From Halorubrum salipaludis (lineage in GTDB: Archaea; Halobacteriota; Halobacteria; Halobacteriales; Haloferacaceae): DNA of 64,000 nt. Under the pieces are notes generated by a model. The model had not been told where the DNA came from. It did not search any database and saw nothing but the letters and a program-made list of their open reading frames with translations. Each line of letters begins with the position of its first letter. The first letter of the stretch is position 1. Below, one piece after another: positions 1-8,578 of the stretch. The stretch spans positions 281,001 to 345,000 of the forward strand of contig NZ_NSKC01000005.1 in the NCBI RefSeq assembly GCF_002286985.1. The letters run 5' to 3'. A program made the position numbers and the translations under genes.

Positions 1-1458
1 CGTGTCGTACAGCTCGTCGTCCGAGACCTCTCGCGTGCTCGCCGAGAGCATCAGCGCGGCGACGCCGGAGACGTGCGGGGCGGCCATGGAGGTGCCGTCC
101 TTGTATCCGTAGACTCCTCCTGGTTCTGCCGAGTAAACGTTCACGCCCGGCGCTGACACATCCGGAACCACGTATTCGTCGGGCCAGTCGCTCGGGGCAT
201 CCGAACCCCACGCGTCGGTTGTGTTGATCGTCTCGCCGCTGGATCTCGAGTCGACATCCCGGTTCTGGTCGACCGCCCCGACAGCGAGCGAGTCGTAGAC
301 GTTCCCCGGAGAGCTCGACGTACCTTGGCCGCTGTTTCCGGACGAGGCGACGACGACCTTTCCGGCACCGCGCGCGTTCCGGATCGGGTCGATGAACCCG
401 TCGATGTATCCGTCGGCACCGAGGCTCATCTGGATCACGTCGACGCTCTCGTTCTCCGTCGCGTACTCCATCCCCGCGACGACCTGCGCGAAGGAACCCG
501 ATCCGGAATTGTTCAGGACCTTCACGCCGTACAGCTCCGACTCGGGCGCGACGCCGATCGCGGTCCCGCTCGCGTTGCCGCCGGCGACCGATCCGGCGAC
601 GTGAGTGCCGTGGCCGTCGATGTCGTAGGCGTTGTCCGGACCCTCACTCACCAGATTACCGTCCGCGTCGTACTCCGCCCACCCGCTCACCGTCAGATCC
701 GGATGGTCCCGGTCGACGCCGGTGTCTAACACCGCCACCGTCGCGCCCTCGCCGCGGGTCTCGAACTCCTGCCAGACCTCCGGTGCGCGCACCATGTCGA
801 CGCCGTACGTCGCGTCGGTCGAAGTCGTGGAGACGCTCTTCGGCGTGGGGGTCGGCGCCGCACCGTCGAGCGCGCCCGGAACCGCGGTGTCGGCTCCGCC
901 CGCGGCCGCGGCCGAGTCGAGTTCGACCGCGAAATTCTCGTGGACGCGCTCGACGCCCCGCACGTCGAGCAGTCGGTCGACCGGGACGCGGTCGGTGTCG
1001 ACCGTGACGAGCATCGCGTTCGCGAGCCAGAAGCTCCGTTCGACCGTGACCGCGGAGCGGCCCTGGGCGAACGACTCGAAGTCGGCCTGCGCGCTCGCGG
1101 CGTTCGTCTTGAGCTCGTTCGCGGAGAGCGTCGCCGAGTCCCCCGTTCCGCCCGCGTCGCCGCCTCCGCCGCCGTCGGCTCCGAGGCGTGCGTCGCTCGC
1201 GAACCGCACCACGACTTCGACGGTGCCGTTCGCCGAGCGCAGGCCGGGAGCGACCGCGTCGTCGCCTCCGGACGAACCGGCGCCGAGCGCGGCGGAATCG
1301 CTCGACTGCGAGTCGACCGCGGCGGAACCGTCCGTCCCGGGAGCGTCCGCGGCGAACCCGCCCGCGACCGCGCCCGGCGCGACGGCGGCCGCGATCAGGC
1401 AGGCGGAGAGAAGTACCGCGGCCGCAGTCACACGCGCAGTTGGCGACCGGTCGTTCAT
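1..1458 (-). CDS. Secreted subtilisin-like serine protease (halolysin type), C-terminus outside window
   Basis: This is an S8-family endopeptidase, probably exported. The ATG at 1458 opens a frame with no stop down to base 1, so 486 residues are visible and the C-terminus is missing. Residues 1-32 form a signal-peptide-like segment. A propeptide-like region follows to about residue 190 (the inhibitor-like part is near residues 70-175), then the catalytic domain. The triad is visible: Asp245 in AVLDTGVD, His283 in DGHGTHVAG and Ser457 in GTSMAAPHVSG, with the oxyanion Asn in SSGNSGQG. Gly/Asp/Ser-rich low-complexity stretches lie between the signal peptide and the propeptide. Subtilases of halophilic archaea are usually made as preproenzymes and exported, often by Tat. 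No RR motif is obvious here (the start is MNDRSPTARV), so the route is unclear. The family call is firm and the substrate is unknown. Confidence 0.93.
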   Translation of the reverse strand, partial: MNDRSPTARVTAAAVLLSACLIAAAVAPGAVAGGFAADAPGTDGSAAVDSQSSDSAALGAGSSGGDDAVAPGLRSANGTVEVVVRFASDARLGADGGGGGDAGGTGDSATLSANELKTNAASAQADFESFAQGRSAVTVERSFWLANAMLVTVDTDRVPVDRLLDVRGVERVHENFAVELDSAAAAGGADTAVPGALDGAAPTPTPKSVSTTSTDATYGVDMVRAPEVWQEFETRGEGATVAVLDTGVDRDHPDLTVSGWAEYDADGNLVSEGPDNAYDIDGHGTHVAGSVAGGNASGTAIGVAPESELYGVKVLNNSGSGSFAQVVAGMEYATENESVDVIQMSLGADGYIDGFIDPIRNARGAGKVVVASSGNSGQGTSSSPGNVYDSLAVGAVDQNRDVDSRSSGETINTTDAWGSDAPSDWPDEYVVPDVSAPGVNVYSAEPGGVYGYKDGTSMAAPHVSGVAALMLSASTREVSDDELYDT

Positions 1459-1508
1459 TACCGGTTACGTCGGCGCGAGAGTGATAACTCCCTCGCCCCG
1501 CGCGACGC

Positions 1509-2219
1509 TTACGCGTCGGTGCCCTCGGCGAGCCCGTCGGCGACGATCCGGAAGGTCGCGGTGTCGCCCGCGGGCTTCGAGCGGTGTTTCTCCAGGGTCG
1601 CCCGGCGGTTCCCGCCGCGGAACCGGTCGACGCGGAGGATCGCGCCGGTCCAGTGGTTGAGGGTGTTGCCGCCGAGCGCGCGGTCGCGGTCGCTGTCGGG
1701 GTCGGTGAACACCTGGTTCGTGATGACGACGGCGATGTCGTGTCTGCGGGCCAGAGACAGGAGGTGCGTCACCTGCTTGGCGACCTTGCGGAGCGACTGG
1801 CCGCCCTCGGTGTCGCCGGCGCGCTCCAGCCGGTAGAAACCCGTGGCGGAGTCCAACACGATCAGCTCGACTTCCTCCGCGAGCTCCTCGGCGTCGCGGA
1901 CGGCCTCGCGCTGGTCGTCGAAGTCGTACGCCTCCGAGATCACCAGCCGCGAGGCGATCTGCTCGACCGTCTCGTCGGCGTCGTCGGCGCGCCCCGCCGC
2001 CATCTGCTCGAACCGGTCGATGGAGAGTCCCTCGGTGTCGATGTAGAGGGCGCGGTCGCCGCCGGCCGCGACCTCGACGGCCGCGGCGAGCGCGAGGTTC
2101 GTCTTCCCGGCCGCGGGCGGGCCGTACACCTGGGTGACGACCCCGCGCTCGAACCCGCCGCCCAACAGGTCATCGACCGGCCGACAGCCGGTCGGGATCG
2201 AATCGCTCACTGTGGACAT
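1509..2219 (-). CDS. radB: DNA repair and recombination protein RadB
   Basis: RadB is the archaeal RecA/RadA paralogue that helps RadA during homologous recombination. The protein has 236 residues, the usual RadB size, and lacks the N-terminal helix-hairpin-helix domain of RadA. Walker A is GPPAAGKTN at residues 33-41 and a Walker B-like VELIVLD is at about 117-123. The opening PTGCRPVDDLLGGGFERG is typical of the family. The ATG at 2219 lies just below an AT-rich box (tatttaaac on the minus strand, near 2233-2241). That is too close for a leaderless transcript by the usual 26-30 nt rule, so the true promoter or TSS is unclear. It is convergent with nothing nearby; the protease gene upstream of base 1458 runs in the same direction and is separate. 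Confidence 0.93.
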   Translation of the reverse strand: MSTVSDSIPTGCRPVDDLLGGGFERGVVTQVYGPPAAGKTNLALAAAVEVAAGGDRALYIDTEGLSIDRFEQMAAGRADDADETVEQIASRLVISEAYDFDDQREAVRDAEELAEEVELIVLDSATGFYRLERAGDTEGGQSLRKVAKQVTHLLSLARRHDIAVVITNQVFTDPDSDRDRALGGNTLNHWTGAILRVDRFRGGNRRATLEKHRSKPAGDTATFRIVADGLAEGTDA

Positions 2220-2427
2220 GTTCGCTCGCGCTCGTATTTAAACGGTCGATCGCGGAGCGCAGGGCCCGAGACGCGTCGCTCGCGGGCGAGCAGGCGCGCC
2301 GGTCGACGGAAGCGCCGTCGCTCGTCGAAGTAGTATAAGTGTGAAAGAGACGGAGATGGCGCCGATCACGTCGAGCGACGACCGAGATCCGCTGTTGCGT
2401 GCGGACGCGCAGTCCGCGACTTGGGGG

Positions 2428-2634
2428 TTAGTTGCGGACGAGGTTCGTCGCGCGGGGTCCCTTGGGGGACGATTCGATGTCGAATTCCACTTCCTGACCC
2501 TCCTCGAGGTCCGGGCCGCCGACGTCTTCCATGTGGAAGAACACGTCTTCGTCGTCGTCGAGGTCGCCGTCGTCAGTCGAGATGAAACCGTAGCCGCCAG
2601 TGTCGTTGAAGAAGTCAACCTTACCGTTTGCCAT
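2428..2634 (-). CDS. cspA: Cold-shock domain protein CspA
   Basis: This is a 68-residue single cold-shock (OB-fold) domain that binds single-stranded nucleic acid and is usually an RNA chaperone. The start is the internal MANGKVDFF at 2634; a longer in-frame start at 2682 would add a non-homologous leader. The two RNP motifs are visible as GGYGFIS and DVFFHM. The middle loop carries an acidic run (DDGDLDDDED) typical of haloarchaeal cold-shock proteins. The C-terminus ATNLVRN closes the last strand. It stands alone between radB and the redox operon. Confidence 0.95.
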   Translation of the reverse strand: MANGKVDFFNDTGGYGFISTDDGDLDDDEDVFFHMEDVGGPDLEEGQEVEFDIESSPKGPRATNLVRN

Positions 2635-2833
2635 TGCAAACAAACGTACAGCCCGTTCGGGGATAAGGATTGCGAGGGTCACGGTACCACGACCGTCGGG
2701 TCGGCGAAAGATCCGGGTTCTGAGCGCCCGGACGCGCGGTAGACGGACGCACCAGCCCGCTTTCGCCCGTGTTCATCGCGTGCCATCAGCCGCGGGGTTC
2801 ATTTACGCGCGACCACGTAAGTCGGGTAACACC

Positions 2834-3529
2834 ATGGATCGCCGCCGCTTCCTCCGCTCGTTCGCCGCCACCGGCGTCGCCGCCGGCACGACCGCCACGG
2901 CCGGCTGTACCGGCGTCTTCGGCGAATCCGGCGCCGAGGGGACCGTCCTCGGTCCGCCGGAGCAGAGCCGGGGCGAGCCGGTCCACCCGATCTACGGCGA
3001 CGAGATGCCGCACTTCACGGTTCCCGACCCGATCACGGGTGAGGAGATCTCGACGGCGGAGTTCGAGGGCGAGCGCGCGTTCCTGTGGACTTCCTTCTAC
3101 ACGAGCTGCCCTGACGGCGTCTGTCCCGCGCTGATCCTCCGGCTCCGGCGCGCGCAGGAGCACGCCGCCGAGGAGGGGTACGGCGACGAGGCGGCGTTCC
3201 TCGCGCAGACGTTCGACCCCGAGCGCGACACGACCGAGATCCTCCGAGAGTACGCCGGCCAGCGCGGCGTCGACCTCGACGCCGGGAACTGGCACTTCCT
3301 GCGCCCCGAGACCTACGAGGAGGGGAAAGAACAGATGATGGACGACTTCGGGCTGAAGATCGAGAAGGTGTACGACAACGACGTCGAGAGCCTCGAGTAC
3401 ACCTTCCCGCACTACGGCCTGATCCTGCTGGTGAACGATCGGGGGATCGTCGAGCGGTCGTACCCGCGCGGCCCGGCGACGGAGGTTGAGCGGATCGTGA
3501 ACGACTTCGAGCGGGTGGTCACCGCGTGA
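2834..3529 (+). CDS. SCO1/SenC-like thioredoxin-fold lipoprotein
   Basis: This is a membrane-anchored SCO-family protein, expected to deliver copper or reduce cysteines for cytochrome oxidase or another cuproenzyme outside the cell. The start at 2834 gives MDRRRFLRS, a twin-arginine motif, followed by a lipobox ending at Cys25 (TAGC). The ligand motif is SCPDGVCP, Cys92 and Cys97, so the cysteines are separated by four residues where classical Sco1 has CPxxC (three between). The distal His is probably His193 in FPHYG. The length (231 aa) is normal. The stop overlaps the GTG start of the next gene by 4 nt, so it is translationally coupled to the TlpA-like gene, with CcdA downstream. Together they form an extracytoplasmic thiol-redox operon. 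The SCO call is good and the copper role is inferred. Confidence 0.85.
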   Translation: MDRRRFLRSFAATGVAAGTTATAGCTGVFGESGAEGTVLGPPEQSRGEPVHPIYGDEMPHFTVPDPITGEEISTAEFEGERAFLWTSFYTSCPDGVCPALILRLRRAQEHAAEEGYGDEAAFLAQTFDPERDTTEILREYAGQRGVDLDAGNWHFLRPETYEEGKEQMMDDFGLKIEKVYDNDVESLEYTFPHYGLILLVNDRGIVERSYPRGPATEVERIVNDFERVVTA

Positions 3530-4071
3530 GGCGACGACACCTGTTGGCCGGGCTCGCCAGCGTCGGGGCCCTGGGCGGCGCCGGAGCGGTCGCGACCGGG
3601 AACGTCCCCGCCGCGCTGGGCGGCGAGGACGCCCCCGAGCCGGTCGAGCCGGTGACGCTTCAGACGGTCGACGCGCCGGGGAGTCGCGACGGCGAGGTGA
3701 CGCTTCCCGCGCCCGACCGCCCGACGTTCGTCGACTTCTTCGCGACGTGGTGTAACCCCTGCGTCGAGCAGATGCCGGACCTCGTCGAGGCGCACGACCG
3801 GCTCGGCGACGAGGTGCTGTTCGTCTCGGTGACCCCCGAGGACGTCGGCGGGTCGATCAGCGCGGAGGCGGTCGCCGACTGGTGGCGCGAGAACGACGGC
3901 GACTGGCTGGTGGCGGCCGACACGACCGCCGAGCTCGCGGCGCGGCTCAACGTGGGCGGCTACCCGAGCGCGCGCGCCATCGACGCGACGGGACGCGTCC
4001 GTTGGTCGACTGCCGGGACCCACACGACCGAGGAGTTCGTCGCCGGCATCGAGAGGGCGCTCGACCGATGA
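3526..4071 (+). CDS. TlpA/ResA-like thioredoxin-fold protein, exported
   Basis: This is an extracytoplasmic thiol oxidoreductase of the TlpA/ResA class. It has 181 residues and starts with GTG at 3526 inside the stop of the SCO gene (GTGA overlap). The N-terminus MRRRHLLAGL followed by a hydrophobic Gly/Ala-rich stretch looks like a Tat signal or anchor. The redox motif is FFATWCNPC (Cys76 and Cys79). A later GGYPS matches the cis-Pro loop, and the C-terminal TAGTHTTEEF is typical of TlpA proteins. It is probably kept reduced by the CcdA encoded 41 nt downstream and acts in cytochrome c or cytochrome oxidase maturation. Confidence 0.88.
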   Translation: MRRRHLLAGLASVGALGGAGAVATGNVPAALGGEDAPEPVEPVTLQTVDAPGSRDGEVTLPAPDRPTFVDFFATWCNPCVEQMPDLVEAHDRLGDEVLFVSVTPEDVGGSISAEAVADWWRENDGDWLVAADTTAELAARLNVGGYPSARAIDATGRVRWSTAGTHTTEEFVAGIERALDR

Positions 4072-4111
4072 CCCGACGAGCCGATCGACCGACAGAACGA
4101 CGGGCCGGCCG

Positions 4112-4777
4112 ATGACCGACGTCTCGCTCGCGACGAACGTCCCGTTCGCCGTGACCGCGGGGGTCGCGACGTTCTTCTCGCCGTGCGCGTACCCGTTGTT
4201 GCCGGGGTACGTCGGCTTCTACGTGAACTCCGTCGACGCCGACGAGGCGTCGGTGACCGGGGCCGGGGTCCGGGGGATCGCCGCCGCGCTCGGCGTGCTG
4301 GCGACGTTCGCGCTGCTCGCGGGCGCGACGGTCCGCGTGGGGCAGTCGGCGCTGTCGAACATCGCCGTCTTCGAGACACTCGTCGGCGGACTGCTCATCG
4401 CCTTCGGGCTGCTCGTCGTCCTCGGACGGGCGCCCTCCGTGTCCGTCTCGCTGCCGAAGCGCCGGTCGAGCGTCCTCGGGTTCGGGCTGTTCGGCGCGGG
4501 GTACGCGCTCGCGGGCGCCGGCTGCGTCGCCCCGATCTTCCTCGCGGTGATCGCTCGCGCGATCGCGCTCCCGGGCGACGCCGCGCTCCTCGTGCTCTCG
4601 GTGTACGCCGGGGTCGTCGCGGTCCTGATGGCAGCGACCACCGTCGCGACCGGCGTGGGGCTCATCGGCAACGCCAACCGGGTGATGGCTCACGCCGGCG
4701 CCCTGAAGCGGGTCGCGGGCGCGGTGATGGTCGTCGCTGGCGTCGGCCAGCTGTACCTCTCGCTGGTCGTGTACTGA
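4112..4777 (+). CDS. ccdA: Cytochrome c biogenesis protein CcdA (DsbD transmembrane domain)
   Basis: This integral membrane electron carrier passes reducing equivalents from cytoplasmic thioredoxin to extracytoplasmic thiol proteins. Its 221 residues have about six hydrophobic helices. The two family cysteines are visible: Cys25 in FFSPCAYPLLPG and Cys138 in AGAGCVAPIF, the pair that forms the intramembrane disulfide. The ATG at 4112 follows the TlpA-like gene by 41 nt, so it is the third gene of the SCO-TlpA-CcdA operon. The functional link is strong because TlpA-type proteins are the usual CcdA clients. Confidence 0.9.
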   Translation: MTDVSLATNVPFAVTAGVATFFSPCAYPLLPGYVGFYVNSVDADEASVTGAGVRGIAAALGVLATFALLAGATVRVGQSALSNIAVFETLVGGLLIAFGLLVVLGRAPSVSVSLPKRRSSVLGFGLFGAGYALAGAGCVAPIFLAVIARAIALPGDAALLVLSVYAGVVAVLMAATTVATGVGLIGNANRVMAHAGALKRVAGAVMVVAGVGQLYLSLVVY

Positions 4778-4901
4778 CGCGGATCGTCGGTGTTCGGCCG
4801 CCTCATCGGGCGTTTCGATACCCGACAGCGACCCCCCAGATTCATGTTCGATGGCGCGGAAGGACCGCCCAGCCGAACTCCCGACGTTCGGTCCCCGTAC
4901 C

Positions 4902-5558
4902 ATGAATCTCGATCAGTTCACCGCCGAGAACGCACCGACGGACAGTGCGGAGCCCTTCCAGCGCGAGAACAGCTACACCTTGGACGTCGAGGTCGACGGC
5001 GCCGTGATGGCGAAGGCCGGGTCGATGGTCGCGTACACGGGCGACGTCTCGTTCACCGGGAAGGCCTCCGCCGAGGGAGGGATCAAGGGATTCCTCAAGG
5101 AGGCGACCACGGGCGAGGGCACGCCCATCATGGCCGTCGAGGGCACCGGTCACGTCTACTTCGCGGACGACGGGAAGAAGGTCCAGGTCGTCGAGCTCGA
5201 CGCCGGCGAGTCGATCACGGTCAACGGCGAGGACGTGCTCGCGTTCGAGGAGTCGCTCTCCTACGAGATCAGCACCATCGACAGCCTCGCCGGCGCGCTC
5301 GCCGGCGGGTTCAGCAACGTCTTCCTCGAGGGCCCGGGCTACGTCGCGCTCACCACGCACGGCGATCCGATCGTCTTGGAGCCGCCGGTGGCGACCGATC
5401 CCGGCGCGACCGTCGCGTGGGGCGGGACCTCCCCGAACGTGGAGGTCAACCGGAGCCTCTCGGACATGATCGGTCAGGAGTCCGGCGAGCGGTACCAGAT
5501 GCGGTTCGAGGGACCGGACGGGTTCGTCGTGGTCCAACCGCGCGAGGAGCACGCCTGA
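4902..5558 (+). CDS. AIM24 family protein
   Basis: The protein has 218 residues and belongs to the AIM24 family (formerly DUF124/TIGR00266), beta-rich proteins named after a yeast mitochondrial inner-membrane biogenesis factor. Their prokaryotic role is not established. The chosen start, MNLDQFTAEN at 4902, fits better than the upstream ATG at 4851, whose 17-residue leader looks non-coding. Family hallmarks include the repeated Gly-rich strand pattern (AKAGSMVAYTGDVSF, and FLEGPGYVALTTHG near the C-terminal third) and the central GFLKEATTGEGTPIM segment. It lies alone between ccdA and the convergent symporter. Confidence 0.85.
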   Translation: MNLDQFTAENAPTDSAEPFQRENSYTLDVEVDGAVMAKAGSMVAYTGDVSFTGKASAEGGIKGFLKEATTGEGTPIMAVEGTGHVYFADDGKKVQVVELDAGESITVNGEDVLAFEESLSYEISTIDSLAGALAGGFSNVFLEGPGYVALTTHGDPIVLEPPVATDPGATVAWGGTSPNVEVNRSLSDMIGQESGERYQMRFEGPDGFVVVQPREEHA

Positions 5559-5591
5559 CGCGCTCCGGGGCGACCGGGACCGACGGTCCGA

Positions 5592-6947
5592 TTACCGCGC
5601 CGCCAGCCAGTCCGCGAAGCCGCCGGTGAGGAAGTCGACGTAGTCGACGACCCCGAGGTACAGCGAGACGATCACGACGATCGCGATCGGAATCCGAACG
5701 ATCCAGATCCAGGCGGACCCGAGGCCGCCGAGGTCACCGATCCCCTTCGCCAGCTCCTCCCGGGCGACGTCCGGGATCACCCAGCCGACGAACACCGCGA
5801 GCAGCAGCGATCCGAGCACGAGCAGGATCCCGTCCGCGAGTCCGTCGTACAGACTGAGGAAGATCAGGTCGATCGTCACCGGGACGCCGAGCACGAAGAC
5901 GGCGACGCCCAAGGCGACCGAGGCCGGGACCCGAGCGACGCCGACCTCGTCGATCAGGTAGGAGACGAGCACTTCGAGGATGCTGATCGCAGACGACAGC
6001 GCCGCGATCCCGACCATCGCGAAGAACACGACCCCGATGAGCCGACCGCCGGGGATGGTGGAGAACGCCGAGGTGAGGCTCACGAAGATCGCGCTGGCGC
6101 CGGGGCCGCCGGGCTCGATCCCGGCCGCGAAGAGGAACGGGAAGACGACGAAGCCGACGATCACGGCGATGAGAGTGTCGAGCGCGACGATCACGCCGGC
6201 GTCGGACGCGAGGTTCCGGTCCTCACCGAGGTAGGAGGCGTAGGTGATCATCACGCCCATCCCGAGCGAGAGCGTGAAGAAGGCCTGCCCGGCGGCGGCC
6301 GGCAGGATGCTCGTCCAGTTCGCGGCGAGGTAGCCGAAGTCCGGCGTGAGGTAGTAGGCGTACGCCGCCCCCGCGGCGTCGAGCGTGAACGCGTATCCCG
6401 CGAGCCCGACGAGGAGCACGATGATCGCCGGGACCATCACCTTCACGCCGACCTCGATGCCCTTCCGGACGCCGGCGGCGATGATCCCGATGACGAGCGC
6501 CATGAACACGGCGTGGAAGAGGAGCGAGTCGATCCCGGTGGTGACGGTGCCGAACAGCTGCCCGGCCTCTTCTGGCCCAGCGAGCGCGTATCCGTCGGTG
6601 ACGCCGATCAGCGTGTACCGGAGGAACCAGCCGGCGACGACGCTGTAGTACGAGAGGATGACGAAGCCGATCGCGACGAACAGCCAGCCGAGGTAGTTCC
6701 ACGCCCCGCCGCCGAGCTCCCGTATCGCGCCGACCGGATTGAGGTTGGTGTACCGCCCGATCACGAACTCGACGAGGATCGCCGGGAAGCCGATCAATCC
6801 GACGAAAAGCAGGTAGACGAGGAGGAACGCGCCGCCCCCCTCCTGTCCGGTGATGAAGGGGAACCGCCAGATGTTCCCCAGTCCGACCGCGCTGCCGACC
6901 GCGGCGAGGATGAATCCCGCCCGGGTTGCCCATGTCTCGCGTGCCAT
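5592..6947 (-). CDS. Neurotransmitter:sodium symporter (NSS/SNF) family transporter
   Basis: This is a sodium-coupled amino-acid-type transporter of the LeuT fold. It has 451 residues with roughly 11-12 hydrophobic helices. The helix-1 signature is clear: GFILAAVGSAVGLGNIWRFPF, with the unwound substrate and Na+ site at GLGN and the NSS fingerprint NIWRFPF. Helix 6 is around FFTLSLGMGVMITYASYLG. The protein is shorter than LeuT by about one helix at the C-terminus, which ends in GGFADWLAAR, as in the 11-TM archaeal and bacterial group. It is monocistronic and convergent with the AIM24 gene. The substrate cannot be read from the sequence. Confidence 0.93.
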   Translation of the reverse strand: MARETWATRAGFILAAVGSAVGLGNIWRFPFITGQEGGGAFLLVYLLFVGLIGFPAILVEFVIGRYTNLNPVGAIRELGGGAWNYLGWLFVAIGFVILSYYSVVAGWFLRYTLIGVTDGYALAGPEEAGQLFGTVTTGIDSLLFHAVFMALVIGIIAAGVRKGIEVGVKVMVPAIIVLLVGLAGYAFTLDAAGAAYAYYLTPDFGYLAANWTSILPAAAGQAFFTLSLGMGVMITYASYLGEDRNLASDAGVIVALDTLIAVIVGFVVFPFLFAAGIEPGGPGASAIFVSLTSAFSTIPGGRLIGVVFFAMVGIAALSSAISILEVLVSYLIDEVGVARVPASVALGVAVFVLGVPVTIDLIFLSLYDGLADGILLVLGSLLLAVFVGWVIPDVAREELAKGIGDLGGLGSAWIWIVRIPIAIVVIVSLYLGVVDYVDFLTGGFADWLAAR

Positions 6948-7145
6948 TTGTGTGCAGGATTGAAACCCCGGACCCCGTAAAAACGTGTCTCTCCGCCGCC
7001 CTAACCACTAATAATCAAACATGATCAATCGGTCACCGGGCGGTAGCGGAGCCGATTCGATGTGGCGCGTCGGCGGCGAGCCGGGTCGGGCGGGACTCCC
7101 GTCGGGGACCGTGAATTTAATAGCCGGACGGCAACCTCACGGGGT

Positions 7146-8534
7146 ATGGAACGCGTAGACGTCGCGATCGTGGGTGGCGGTCCGGCCGGCTCCTCCGCAG
7201 CGCACGCGGCCGCGACCGGCGGCGCCGACGCGCTCGTGCTGGAAAAGGGGGTCCCCCGCGCCGACCGGGACCGGCTCGGTCCCGACTCGACCGACGCCGC
7301 GGGCATCCTCGACTACTGGGTCGACATCATGGGGATCCACCCCGACGAGTTCGACGACGGAGTCGTCCAGCGCGAGCTGAACCGCGCCGAGTTCCGCGGC
7401 CCGGACGAGTCGGCGACGCTCACGAGCACCGGAATCGACTCCTCGTACGACAAGTTCGGCTACACCTTCCACCGCGCCCGGTTCGACGACTGGCTCCGCG
7501 ACCGCGCCGAGGACGCCGGCGCCGAGTACCGGGCCGGGGTGTCGGTCCGCGGCGTCGACACCGACGTCTCGGTCTCGCCCGGGAGCGACGAGCCGCGCCA
7601 CCGCGTCGAACTGGCCTCCGGGGAGACGGTCGGCGCGGACTTCGTGGTGCTCGCCGACGGCCCCCAGCGCACGGTGACGAACAAGGTGCTCGACAAGTAC
7701 CTCCCCGCGGACGCGGCCGCGTCCGACCGGCTCGCCTCCCGGACGGCGAACCACATCGCGTACCAGGAGTACCGCCGCGTCCCCGAGGAGGTGTACGAGG
7801 AGGTGAACGACGCCATCGTCTTCTGGTGGGGCGTGATGCCCGGCGAGACCGCCTACCCGTGGATCTTCCCGAACGCCGACCGGGTCTGTCGGGTCGGGCT
7901 CACGATGCCGATCGGGCTCGACATCGACGCGTTCGACCGCGACGCCTACGCGCTGCTCGACGCCGACGACGAGTCGATCCCCCAGGGCGGCGAGTACGTC
8001 CGCCGCCTCCTCGAGTGGCAGTACGGCGACGAGTACGACATCGAGGAGGACTTCCCGCTCGTCGAGGACGCGGGCAAGCGGAACGGGACCGAGACCTACC
8101 CGATCTCCTCGACCCGCCCCATCGACTCGCCGACCGGTGCGGGGATCGCGGTCGCCGGCGGCGCGATGGGCACCACCTCCGCCTTCCACGAGGGCGGCGA
8201 CCACGTCGCGGTCCGCACCGGCGCGATCGCGGGCGAACTGGCCGCCGCGGGCGACATGGCTCCCTACAACCGGCGGTGGAAGGAGGCGATCGGCGACGAG
8301 GTCGTCCGGAACGTGACGATGGCCGACATGGTCGCGGAGTACGGCCCAGACGACTGGAACCGGGTCATCGGCGCCGCCGACGCGATGCTCGCGGCGGAGG
8401 CCGGCGGCGGGCTCCTCTCGCACCCGTACCGCTCGGGCTGGGAGTCGCTGAAACTCATGGCCGGCTACAAGTGGAACAAGCGCCGCGTGAGGAAGGACTA
8501 CGTCGGCATCGACGAGAGCGAGTACGTCTACTGA
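7146..8534 (+). CDS. Geranylgeranyl reductase family FAD-dependent oxidoreductase
   Basis: The protein has 462 residues from the ATG at 7146; an upstream in-frame extension to 7062 is not protein-like. The N-terminal dinucleotide-binding motif is VAIVGGGPAGSSAA (residues 5-18). A second flavin motif occurs as VVLADGPQ, and a late Gly-rich segment (GIAVAGGAMGTTSAFHEGGDH) matches the GD-type FAD loop. In archaea this family reduces the double bonds of geranylgeranyl chains in phospholipid precursors or related isoprenoids. The C-terminal region is rich in Trp, Tyr, Lys and Arg (YKWNKRRVRKDY). A box at about 7115-7124 (aatttaatag) lies about 27 nt upstream of the start and supports a leaderless message. 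Several paralogues exist in haloarchaea, so the exact substrate is open. Confidence 0.87.
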   Translation: MERVDVAIVGGGPAGSSAAHAAATGGADALVLEKGVPRADRDRLGPDSTDAAGILDYWVDIMGIHPDEFDDGVVQRELNRAEFRGPDESATLTSTGIDSSYDKFGYTFHRARFDDWLRDRAEDAGAEYRAGVSVRGVDTDVSVSPGSDEPRHRVELASGETVGADFVVLADGPQRTVTNKVLDKYLPADAAASDRLASRTANHIAYQEYRRVPEEVYEEVNDAIVFWWGVMPGETAYPWIFPNADRVCRVGLTMPIGLDIDAFDRDAYALLDADDESIPQGGEYVRRLLEWQYGDEYDIEEDFPLVEDAGKRNGTETYPISSTRPIDSPTGAGIAVAGGAMGTTSAFHEGGDHVAVRTGAIAGELAAAGDMAPYNRRWKEAIGDEVVRNVTMADMVAEYGPDDWNRVIGAADAMLAAEAGGGLLSHPYRSGWESLKLMAGYKWNKRRVRKDYVGIDESEYVY

Positions 8535-8578
8535 CGCGAGCAGACGCTTTCTGTGGTCGCGGTCGGCGACGGTTCTGA

